Assembly: GCA_046498405.1 (NCBI GenBank) | Contig: JAWOAS010000082.1 | Location: 1 to 5,090, forward strand | Reading direction: 5' to 3' | DNA length: 5,090 nt | DNA from: T1Sed10-49 sp046498405 | Lineage (GTDB): Bacteria > Actinomycetota > Nitriliruptoria > Euzebyales > Egibacteraceae | Part shown: positions 1 through 5,049 of the stretch, one piece after another | Numbering within the stretch: position 1 is the stretch's first letter | Layout: each line of letters starts with the position of its first letter | The notes under the pieces: generated by a model | Database searches by the model: none | The model's input: only the letters and a program-made list of their open reading frames with translations | What the model was told of the DNA's origin: nothing | Program-made: the position numbers and the translations under genes

Positions 1-1
1 C

Positions 2-82
2 GAGTCGCTGCGCGGCGGCGGTGTACCGCTCGACGTACCGGCGCTCGACCCGGCGACCGAAGCGTGGTACGAGGCGAGGTAG
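2..82 (+). CDS. C-terminal fragment of an unidentified protein
   Basis: An open frame enters from the left edge and ends at TAG (80-82), giving 26 residues that finish in PATEAWYEAR. Codons are strongly G/C-ending, as in the genes further right. The next start codon lies 9 bases beyond the stop, and its Shine-Dalgarno sequence overlaps the stop, which is typical of two genes in one operon. Too little remains to recognise a family, so no function is proposed. The main doubt is whether the frame is truly coding, since it rests on codon bias and the tight junction with the next start. Confidence 0.5.
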   Translation, partial: ESLRGGGVPLDVPALDPATEAWYEAR

Positions 83-91
83 GAGACGACA

Positions 92-160
92 ATGGCGCAC
101 ATCGTCCTGCTCGGCGACTCGGTGTTCGACAACGCGGTCTACTCGGCCCCCGATGTCGCC
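92..160 (+). pseudogene. SGNH/GDSL hydrolase, N-terminal remnant
   Basis: The frame begins MAHIVLLGDSVFDNAVY. This is the first strand and block I of SGNH/GDSL esterase-lipases, with the nucleophile serine in GDS at residue 10 and the FDN that often follows. An AGGAG at 81-85 sits 6 bases before the ATG and supports this start. Intact members are normally about 200 residues and need later blocks with Gly, Asn and an Asp-x-x-His. Here resemblance ends after roughly SAPDVA (near 155-160). The open frame then runs through a hairpin and straight across a tRNA gene to 565, which no real protein would do. I see no convincing continuation in the other two frames. It is therefore a truncated gene, a deletion remnant, or one side of an assembly join. 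The end coordinate is approximate. Confidence 0.55.
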
Positions 161-202
161 GCTGGCGGCTGGGGACGCTACCGCGGTCGCCAGCCGCCAG
201 CG
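160..202. repeat. 13-bp inverted repeat, strong hairpin
   Basis: CGCTGGCGGCTGG (160-172) is perfectly complementary to CCAGCCGCCAGCG (190-202). After one mismatch (G173/G189) the stem continues for three pairs, 174-176 with 186-188, closing a 9-base loop. No T-tract follows on either strand. It lies between the GDSL remnant and the tRNA gene, exactly where the hydrolase frame stops resembling its family. It may be a GC-rich transcription terminator, or a fold-back scar at a deletion or join. Confidence 0.6.
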
Positions 203-285
203 AGCGAGGGTCCGCGCGGTGACCGCAGCCGCGGGCCGGCAGGAGGGTGGGCACGGGCGCGGTCGCCCGGCTCCGCCGAACGCGT

Positions 286-291
286 TACACT
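286..291 (+). promoter_or_regulatory. possible -10 box of the tRNA gene
   Basis: TACACT sits 13 bases before the mature tRNA 5' end in otherwise GC-rich sequence and fits the TAnnnT pattern of a housekeeping -10 element. No TTGACA-like -35 is visible 16-18 bases upstream, so this is weak evidence based on position and local composition. Confidence 0.25.
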
Positions 292-304
292 CCCTGCCGC
301 CCCA

Positions 305-377
305 GGGCGGTTAGCTCAGCTGGGAGAGCGCCGGCTCGACAAGCCGGAGGTCGCAGGTTCGAGACCTGCACCGCCCA
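305..377 (+). tRNA. tRNA-Val(GAC)
   Basis: A complete 73-base cloverleaf can be folded by eye. The acceptor stem GGGCGGT (305-311) pairs with ACCGCCC (370-376), with discriminator A377. The D stem is GCTC (314-317) with GAGC (326-329) around an 8-base loop containing GGG. The anticodon stem is CCGGC (331-335) with GCCGG (343-347). The variable loop is 348-352. The T stem GCAGG/CCTGC (353-357, 365-369) carries loop TTCGAGA. The 7-base anticodon loop is TCGACAA, giving anticodon GAC (338-340), which reads GUC and GUU valine codons. CCA is not encoded; CCC follows the discriminator. Position 33, nearly always U, is C337. The upstream gene appears broken and the next gene begins about 290 bases downstream, so it is probably transcribed alone. 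Confidence 0.93.
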
Positions 378-492
378 CCCACCTCCCGCTCGTCCGGGCT
401 GCCAACGCCCGCCGCCCCCGTCCACGGTCGGCCCCCATCGCCGCGCGGACCGGCCGCCCGTGGCCCCGCGCTCAACGGCGCCGCTCACGCCG

Positions 493-531
493 CGAGGGCG
501 CCTGGCGATCTCCGGCGCGGGCGCGCCCTCG
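493..531. repeat. 9-bp inverted repeat, possible hairpin
   Basis: CGAGGGCGC (493-501) is exactly complementary to GCGCCCTCG (523-531) across a 21-base loop. A competing shorter pairing, GCGCC (498-502) with GGCGC (514-518), is also possible. There is no T-tract. It lies about 115 bases after the tRNA and 135 before the transporter start. It could be a tRNA read-through terminator or a leader structure, but a 9-bp match in DNA this GC-rich may be chance. Confidence 0.3.
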
Positions 532-651
532 AGGCCGTCGCCGGCGCTGCACGCGAGCGCGGTGAGCGGCGAGGCCCTGCCTCCACGGTGGGGGCGCACT
601 AGGCTCGGCCGCGCAGGGCGAGGGCCCACAGCCTCGGTGGCCCGCACGACG

Positions 652-657
652 AAGGAG
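652..657 (+). promoter_or_regulatory. ribosome binding site that sets the MFS start
   Basis: AAGGAG lies 9 bases before GTG at 667. The alternative in-frame GTG at 637 lies upstream of this motif and has only weak purine-rich sequence before it. This favours 667 as the start. Confidence 0.65.
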
Positions 658-666
658 CACGCCCCG

Positions 667-1836
667 GTGGTCGCGCGCAGGTGGGCAGGCCCCCTCGTCG
701 CCGCCTACGCCGTCACGTTCCTCACGTTCTTCGACACCTTCGCGTTCCTGCCGACGATCGGGCCGCGCGCGGCCGCACTCGGCGCCGATCCCGTCCTCGT
801 CGGTGCGACCGTCGGGGCCTACTCGCTGACGAACCTCGCGACGAACCCCGTCGCCGGGGCGCTCCTCGACCGCCTGGGTCGACGAAGGTTGCTCGTGGCC
901 GGGCTCGCGATCGCGATCGCCGCGGTGCTCGCCTACCCCCTGGCCACGACCCCTGGGGCGTTGCTCGGCGTCCGCCTGCTCCACGGCGTCGGCGGGGGGA
1001 TCATCGTCCCCGCGGTGTTCACGCTCGTCGGCGACCTCACCGGCGCCGACCGCCGCGCCCGGGCGATGGGCCGCACCGGCGCGGCGATCGGGCTCGCGGC
1101 GATCGTCGGGCCCCCGGTGGCCGGAGCGCTCGCCGGGCGCCTCGGCTTCGTCGGCGTCACGACGACGGTCGCCGCGGTCCTCGGCATCGGCCTCGCCCTC
1201 GCCGCGACGCGCCTGCCCGACCCGCCGCGCGAGCGGTCGACCGCCCCGGGCGAGGCCCCTGAGGCCGTCGACGTCGGCCGTCTCGCGCGCGCGGGTGTCG
1301 CGGTCTTCGGCTTCACCTTCGCCCTCGGCGGGCTCACGGCCTTCCTGCCGTTCCGCGTCGAGGCGCTCGGAGGCTCCTCGGCCACGACCGGGGCGCTCCT
1401 CGGCCTCTTCGCCGTCGTCGCCGCGGGGCTCATGCTCTCACCGGTCGCCGAGCAGGGCCGCGCGACCTCGGCGCTGCGCCCGCTGGCCACCGGGCTCGCC
1501 CTCGTCACCGTGGCGCTCACGCTGCTCGGCCTCGCGCCGACGATCGTCCTCGCCGCGGTGGCCTGCGCGATCTTCGGCGCCGGGTACGCCTACGTCTTCC
1601 CCACCGCCGCCAGCGAGGCGAGCGCGGCGGCGCCGATGGGCCGCCGGGGGTGGGCCTTCGGCCTGTTCCATGCCGCCTTCAGCCTCGGCTTCGTCGTCGG
1701 CCCGCCGTTGGCGGGCTGGGTCGACGCCACCGCGGCGGGGCCGTTCTCGATCGGCGCGGTCGTCGCGGTCGCGGCCCTGCTCGTCAGCGCCGCGCTGCCC
1801 CACCTCGCGTCACGGGATCGCGCGGAGGTCGACTGA
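667..1836 (+). CDS. MFS transporter, probable drug/metabolite exporter
   Basis: This 389-residue protein has the length and roughly 12 hydrophobic segments of the major facilitator superfamily (MFS_1 type), acting in the cytoplasmic membrane. Residues 64-73, GALLDRLGRR, are motif A in the loop between helices 2 and 3. Residues 138-155, with GLAAIVGPPVAGAL, resemble motif C in helix 5 of proton-driven antiporters. A parallel GFVVGPPLAGW occurs at 341-351 in helix 11. The polar linker around 182-208 separates the two six-helix halves. The second-half equivalent of motif A (around 256-270) is degenerate. Start GTG 667 was chosen over GTG 637 because of the AAGGAG 9 bases upstream and the immediate onset of helix 1. 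Known relatives exchange protons for drugs, sugars or metabolites; the substrate here cannot be read from sequence, and export is inferred from motif C. It stands alone on the plus strand and meets a convergent gene 3 bases after its stop. Confidence 0.9.
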   Translation: MVARRWAGPLVAAYAVTFLTFFDTFAFLPTIGPRAAALGADPVLVGATVGAYSLTNLATNPVAGALLDRLGRRRLLVAGLAIAIAAVLAYPLATTPGALLGVRLLHGVGGGIIVPAVFTLVGDLTGADRRARAMGRTGAAIGLAAIVGPPVAGALAGRLGFVGVTTTVAAVLGIGLALAATRLPDPPRERSTAPGEAPEAVDVGRLARAGVAVFGFTFALGGLTAFLPFRVEALGGSSATTGALLGLFAVVAAGLMLSPVAEQGRATSALRPLATGLALVTVALTLLGLAPTIVLAAVACAIFGAGYAYVFPTAASEASAAAPMGRRGWAFGLFHAAFSLGFVVGPPLAGWVDATAAGPFSIGAVVAVAALLVSAALPHLASRDRAEVD

Positions 1837-1839
1837 CGC

Positions 1840-2037
1840 TCACGCGGCCGGGCCGCGCAGCACGCGTGCGGGCAGGCGCAGCACGGCCTCGAGCAGCGAG
1901 AGGACCCCGCGCACCGACACGCCGACGAGCCGGAACGGCAACGACAGCAGCCAGACCACCGGGTAGAGCACGAGGGCGGCCAGCGCGAGCGGCCAGGCCA
2001 CGATGAGGAGGATGAGCCAGAGCAGGAAGGTCGCCAT
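1840..2037 (-). CDS. small hydrophobic membrane protein, unknown function
   Basis: This 65-residue protein begins MATFLLWLILLIVAWP. Residues 3-33 are almost wholly hydrophobic, long enough for one extended or two tight membrane segments, with Pro16 and Pro26 as likely breaks. Residues 36-61 alternate Leu/Val with Arg and look like an amphipathic helix lying on the membrane. I do not recognise a family. An in-frame ATG three codons upstream (2046) would give 68 residues. GGGGAG (2053-2048) is only 1 base from that ATG but 10 from the ATG at 2037, so I prefer the shorter form. Its stop faces the MFS stop across 3 bases, so the two transcripts must overlap at their 3' ends. A clear membrane-like composition with a ribosome binding site supports a real gene. 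Being antisense-free of any other gene also helps. Confidence 0.65.
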   Translation of the reverse strand: MATFLLWLILLIVAWPLALAALVLYPVVWLLSLPFRLVGVSVRGVLSLLEAVLRLPARVLRGPAA

Positions 2038-2133
2038 GCGCCGCATGCTCCCCGCTCGCGGCGTCGATGTCCAGTGGGGCCCGGGCGTCGTCGGTCCCGC
2101 GTCCTGGCCGCGGGCCGTCGAGACTCAGCCGCT

Positions 2134-2167
2134 CGGTGGGTCAGACCCCGCGCGGTCCGACCCACCG
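2134..2167. repeat. imperfect 14-bp palindrome, hairpin
   Basis: CGGTGGGTC (2134-2142) pairs perfectly with GACCCACCG (2159-2167). After a single A2143/C2158 mismatch the stem continues GACC (2144-2147) with GGTC (2154-2157), closing a 6-base loop. Thirteen of 14 positions pair. No T-tract follows on either strand. It lies upstream of the small membrane protein gene and well downstream of the DUF302 gene, so it could be a backup terminator for the minus operon or an operator for the small gene. Confidence 0.45.
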
Positions 2168-2368
2168 GGGCTGATCGGGGGCACGATTCGGCGTCGTCGC
2201 GCGCGACGGCGTCGCGGTCACGGGCGGGCGCTCGGACGTTGTCACCGTGGCGCCCACCTCCTCCATGGCTCCATGGCCGCTGGGGCCGCTGGTCGGCCGC
2301 TCGTCAGCGCGTGCGGACAGGTGTAGCCGAGGACCGCGCGCGCCACGAGGCGGGTCGGACCTTCCTGT

Positions 2369-2397
2369 CGGGACGTCTGGCCCCATTCGACGTCCCG
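2369..2397 (-). terminator. probable terminator hairpin of the trx-DUF302 operon
   Basis: CGGGACGTC (2369-2377) is exactly complementary to GACGTCCCG (2389-2397), with an 11-base loop. It begins 22 bases past the stop codon of the DUF302 gene on the minus strand, the usual place for an intrinsic terminator. No T-tract follows, which is common for hairpin terminators in GC-rich actinobacteria. Position and the perfect stem support the call; the missing T-tract limits confidence. Confidence 0.5.
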
Positions 2398-2419
2398 CGG
2401 CGGCGTACGGCCTGGGTCG

Positions 2420-2842
2420 CTACCCGGCGGCCTCGACCGCGGCGAGCGCGGCGTCGAGCCGCTGCGTCGCATCGTTGGCGACCTCGTCGAGGAGGCCACC
2501 CCCCACGACCGAGGCCATGAGCTTGGGGTCGAGCGCCTCGACGACCGTGCTTTGGCCCTCGGTTCGGACGACGACGTTGCAGGGCAGGAGCACCCCGATG
2601 CGGGGCTCGGCCTCGACGGCCTGCTGCGCCAGTGGCGGCCGGCAGGCCCCGAGGATGCGGTAGGGCTCGATCTGCGCCCCGGTCTTCTCGGCCAGCGTCG
2701 CCGTCATGTCGATCTCGGTGAGCACGCCGAAGCCCTGCTCGGCGAGGGCCTCGCGGGTGCGCTCCAGGGTCGGCTCGAAGGGGGTGTCGACGCGCACGCG
2801 TCGGGCGATGCGCTCGATGCCGAGGGGGGCGGCCTCAGACAC
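2420..2842 (-). CDS. DUF302 family protein
   Basis: The 140-residue product matches the DUF302 (PF03625) pattern. It has an N-terminal strand-helix region, then GFGVLTEIDMTATLAEKTG (37-55), YRILGAC (61-67), and an LPCNVVV block (86-92) that is highly characteristic. Cys67 in GAC-x-PPLA and Cys88 in LPC are the conserved cysteines. Family function is not established; members are small soluble proteins often found beside redox, sulfur or metal genes. There is no signal peptide, so it should be cytoplasmic. The start is GTG 2842, set by GAGGAG (2855-2850) 7 bases upstream. It overlaps the end of the thioredoxin gene by 8 bases, implying co-transcription and probably coupled translation. I infer that it works in the same thiol or persulfide pathway, perhaps as a thioredoxin partner; nothing in the sequence proves this. 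The C-terminal 30 residues are Ala-rich and probably helical. Confidence 0.9.
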   Translation of the reverse strand: MSEAAPLGIERIARRVRVDTPFEPTLERTREALAEQGFGVLTEIDMTATLAEKTGAQIEPYRILGACRPPLAQQAVEAEPRIGVLLPCNVVVRTEGQSTVVEALDPKLMASVVGGGLLDEVANDATQRLDAALAAVEAAG

Positions 2843-3203
2843 GGGAGGACTCCTCGGCGATGCTCGCGCGGACCTCGTCCATGTCGAGCGCGCGCACCTG
2901 CTCGAGGAGCTGGTCGACGGCCTCCTCGGGCAGGACGCCGGGCTGGCTGAAGACGACGACCTTCTCGCGTACCGCCATGAGCGTGGGGATCGACATGATC
3001 CCGAACTCCGCGGCGAGCGCCTGCTGCTCCTCGGTGTCGACCTTGCCGAAGACGACGTCGGTGTGGCGCTCGGAGGCGCGCTCGTAGATGGGGCCGAACA
3101 TCTTGCAGGGCCCGCACCACTCGGCCCAGAAGTCGATGAGGACGATGTCGTTGTCCTCGAGGGTCTCGTTGAAGTTCTCGGTCGTCAGCGCAGTGGTCGC
3201 CAT
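2835..3203 (-). CDS. trxA: thioredoxin
   Basis: This 122-residue protein has the thioredoxin fold signature. It contains FWAEWCGPC with redox-active Cys30 and Cys33, the buried Asp in LIDFW (Asp24), and the cis-proline loop SIPT (Pro73). The FGKVDTEEQQ strand region at 52-61 also fits. The C-terminal tail from about residue 105 (ALDMDEVR onward) extends beyond the ~105-110 residues of a minimal thioredoxin, as in an actinobacterial subgroup I recognise by the FSQPG and RALDMDEVR segments. It is a cytoplasmic disulfide reductase, normally recharged by thioredoxin reductase, which is not in this window. Start ATG 3203 has GAGGAG (3218-3213) 9 bases upstream. It is first in the operon and is followed by the overlapping DUF302 gene. 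A SigR-like promoter and a CsoR-like palindrome precede it, suggesting induction by thiol, copper or persulfide stress. Confidence 0.96.
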   Translation of the reverse strand: MATTALTTENFNETLEDNDIVLIDFWAEWCGPCKMFGPIYERASERHTDVVFGKVDTEEQQALAAEFGIMSIPTLMAVREKVVVFSQPGVLPEEAVDQLLEQVRALDMDEVRASIAEESSRV

Positions 3204-3249
3204 GGCAGTGGACTCCTCGGCAGGGGTGATCGCGGCCTTCCCCCCGTCT

Positions 3250-3276
3250 AACCGCTCTACCCCTTAGGGTATTCCC
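3250..3276 (-). promoter_or_regulatory. SigR/SigH-type promoter of the trx operon
   Basis: Reading the minus strand, GGGAAT (3276-3271) is followed by exactly 18 bases (3270-3253) and then GTT (3252-3250). This equals the GGAAT-N18-GTT consensus described for Streptomyces SigR, the thiol-stress ECF sigma factor related to mycobacterial SigH; thioredoxin genes are classic members of that regulon. Transcription would begin near 3242, leaving a leader of about 40 bases that contains the thioredoxin ribosome binding site. The match is exact in sequence, spacing and gene context, but whether the host has a SigR homologue cannot be seen here. Confidence 0.55.
3258..3271. promoter_or_regulatory. TACCC-N4-GGGTA palindrome, CsoR/CstR-like operator
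   Basis: TACCC (3258-3262) and GGGTA (3267-3271) form an inverted repeat around CTTA. Operators of the CsoR/RcnR/CstR repressor family are G/C-tract palindromes bounded by TA, of this general design. The element fills most of the spacer between the predicted -35 and -10 of the thioredoxin promoter, so a bound repressor would block polymerase. No repressor gene is in the window. The arms are only 5 bp, and part of the element coincides with the promoter, so chance similarity is possible. Confidence 0.35.
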
Positions 3277-3366
3277 GTCCCCGCGAGGACGACCCACCGC
3301 ACGAGACACGGCCCGGCACGCGAGCGCGCGGCACTGCACCGTCGCTGCGGCCATGGGAGACTACCG

Positions 3367-5049
3367 ATGATGGCAGCGACGAGAGCCGACGAGGCAACGC
3401 CGGGCGGCGGCCCGACCCCGCGCACCGAGCGCCGACAGCAGCAGCGACGGCGCCGGCGTCGTCGCATCCTCTCGTGGACCGCCGGTGGGCTCGGGGCCCT
3501 CGCGCTCGTCATCGTCGGCCTGCCCGTGCTGCTCGGCCTCCTGCGCGCCGACGCGCTCGACGCCACGACCGTGCTCGGCGTCGAGGTCGGCGGCCTCGAC
3601 GGCGAGGAGCTCACCGCCGCGGTCGAGGCCATCGCCGAGGACCGCCGTGGCGACCCCGTCACCGTCGAGCGCGGGCTCGTCGACGGTCGGGACAGCGGCG
3701 AGGCCCGCGAGATCGAGGCCACCGCAGGCGAGGCCGGCTACGACCTCGACGTCGGGCTCACCGTCGACGCGATCCGGCGCCGCGGCCGGCAGGCCAACCC
3801 GTTCGTCGCGCTCGGCGACCACTGGCGGTCGCTGGCCTCGGGGCTCGTCGTCGTGCCCGTCGACGGCATCGACGCCGACGCCCTCGAGGCCTGGAGCGAG
3901 GAGGCCGCCGAGGAGCTCGGCACGGCCCCGATCGAGGGCGAGGTCGTCATCGACGCCGAGGGCGTGCAGCGCACCGACCCCGAGCCCGGCATCGTCGTCG
4001 ATGCCGAGGCGCTCGCCGCCGACGCGCGCCGCGTCGCGCTCGCGCCGGGCGGTGGCACCGTCGAGGCCGAGCTCGAGGCCGAGGAGCCCGAGACGACCCT
4101 GGCAGCCGTCGACGAGACCGCCGCCCTCGCCGAGGCCGCCATCGCCGACGAGGTGCGACTCGAGCGCGGCGAGGGCGCGATCGAGCTCTCGGTCGCCGAG
4201 CTCGCCGAGGTCATGAGCGTCGAGCGCGACGGTGGCGAGTTCACGCTGACGGCCTCGGCCGACGCGCTCGACGCGCTCGTCGACGCGTCGCGGCGCGAGG
4301 CCGTCGAACGCGACCCCGTCGATGCCGACATCTCCCTGTCGGGTGGCGCGATCGTCATCGACGAGTCGGCCGACGGCTTCCGCTTCGACGCCGAGCGGGC
4401 CGCCGAGCAGCTCCTCGCGATCGCCCGCGGCGACGAGGAGCGCACGACGACGCTCGATGCCGAGGTCGTGCCGCCCGACCGCAGCACCGCCGACGCCGAG
4501 GACCTCGGCATCACCGAGCAGGTCTCCTCGTTCACCACCGAGTTCGTCCCCGGCCAGAGCCGGGTCACGAACATCCAGCGCATGGCCGACCTCGTCGACG
4601 GCGCCGTCGTCGAGCCCGGCGAGGAGTTCAGCCTCAACGGGCACGTCGGGCCGCGCACCGAGGAGAAGGGCTTCGTCGGCGGTGGGGCGATCCTGCGCGG
4701 AGAGTTCGTCGAGCAGATCGGCGGCGGCGTGAGCCAGTTCGCGACGACGTTCTACAACGCCGCGTACTTCGGTGGCTACGAGATCCTCGAACACCAGCCG
4801 CACAGCTACTACATCAGCCGCTATCCCGCGGGCCGGGAGTCGACGATCAACTACGACACGATCGACGTGCGCATCCGCAACGACTCCCCCTACGGCCTGC
4901 TCATCGACACCTCCCACACCGACTCGTCGGTGACGGTGTCGATGTGGGGCACGGACTGGGTCGAGGTCGACAGCGTCAGCGGGCCACGCCGCAACGTCGA
5001 CACCGTCACCGACGAGTCGGTGTGGGAGGTGTCGATGAGCAGGCCGTAG
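3367..5049 (+). CDS. VanW family protein, 3' end chimeric
   Basis: The 560-residue open frame starts at ATG 3367, 6 bases after GGGAGA (3355-3360); ATG 3370 is an equally close alternative. Residues 21-33 are a run of Arg/Gln followed by one membrane segment (34-59), giving a signal anchor with the rest outside. Residues about 62-370 are acidic, Ala/Glu-rich and repeat a strand-rich pattern seen in VanW-associated peptidoglycan-binding (PG_binding_4-like) domains. Examples are VLGVEVGGLDGEEL (69-82) and the ELSVAELAEVMSV region (273-285). The VanW domain (PF04294) spans about 396-535, with FSLNGHVGPRT (421-431), GGGVSQFATTFYNAAYFGG (452-470) and HQPHSYYISRYPAG (476-489). The biochemical role of VanW is unsettled; it is linked to glycopeptide resistance clusters and cell-wall processes. 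From base 4997, residues 544-560 and the stop are the reverse complement of the gene's own upstream sequence, so the natural C-terminus is missing. Confidence 0.9.
   Translation: MMAATRADEATPGGGPTPRTERRQQQRRRRRRRILSWTAGGLGALALVIVGLPVLLGLLRADALDATTVLGVEVGGLDGEELTAAVEAIAEDRRGDPVTVERGLVDGRDSGEAREIEATAGEAGYDLDVGLTVDAIRRRGRQANPFVALGDHWRSLASGLVVVPVDGIDADALEAWSEEAAEELGTAPIEGEVVIDAEGVQRTDPEPGIVVDAEALAADARRVALAPGGGTVEAELEAEEPETTLAAVDETAALAEAAIADEVRLERGEGAIELSVAELAEVMSVERDGGEFTLTASADALDALVDASRREAVERDPVDADISLSGGAIVIDESADGFRFDAERAAEQLLAIARGDEERTTTLDAEVVPPDRSTADAEDLGITEQVSSFTTEFVPGQSRVTNIQRMADLVDGAVVEPGEEFSLNGHVGPRTEEKGFVGGGAILRGEFVEQIGGGVSQFATTFYNAAYFGGYEILEHQPHSYYISRYPAGRESTINYDTIDVRIRNDSPYGLLIDTSHTDSSVTVSMWGTDWVEVDSVSGPRRNVDTVTDESVWEVSMSRP

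Larger units (their letters stand above)
378..666. other. gene-free stretch between tRNA and MFS gene
   Basis: No open frame here has protein-like composition; all are Arg/Pro/Ala-rich translations of GC-rich DNA. The stretch contains the 493-531 inverted repeat and, near its right end, the Shine-Dalgarno sequence of the transporter. TAGGCT at 600-605 fits TAnnnT and could be a -10 box for the transporter, but no matching -35 is evident. Confidence 0.5.
2038..2419. other. gene-free stretch with two hairpins
   Basis: No open frame here looks like protein; the candidates are Arg/Pro-rich and have no family resemblance. It holds the 5' leader and ribosome binding site of the small membrane protein gene at its left end, hairpins at 2130-2170 and 2369-2397, and a tandem CTCCATGG duplication at 2261-2276. 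I see no convincing housekeeping promoter on either strand. Confidence 0.5.

Noticed and set aside
285..647. Minus-strand open frame of 120 codons containing QVSNLRPPACRAGALPAEL
   Set aside because: This peptide is the antisense translation of the tRNA-Val gene, a known type of spurious protein annotation.
247..666. Upstream extension of the transporter frame back to 247
   Set aside because: It translates the tRNA gene and a Pro/Arg-rich intergenic stretch; the ribosome binding site and the first membrane helix support a start at 667.
2261..2276. Tandem duplication of CTCCATGG
   Set aside because: Two 8-base copies in non-coding DNA are too short to indicate a functional repeat or an array.
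2706..3251. Plus-strand frames opposite the thioredoxin-DUF302 operon
   Set aside because: They are antisense shadows; the minus-strand products have clear family motifs and ribosome binding sites.
3361..4917. Minus-strand open frame of 518 codons opposite the VanW gene
   Set aside because: It is a shadow frame produced by the GC-skewed codons of the VanW gene, with low-complexity Ala/Gly/Arg/Asp composition and no domain resemblance.
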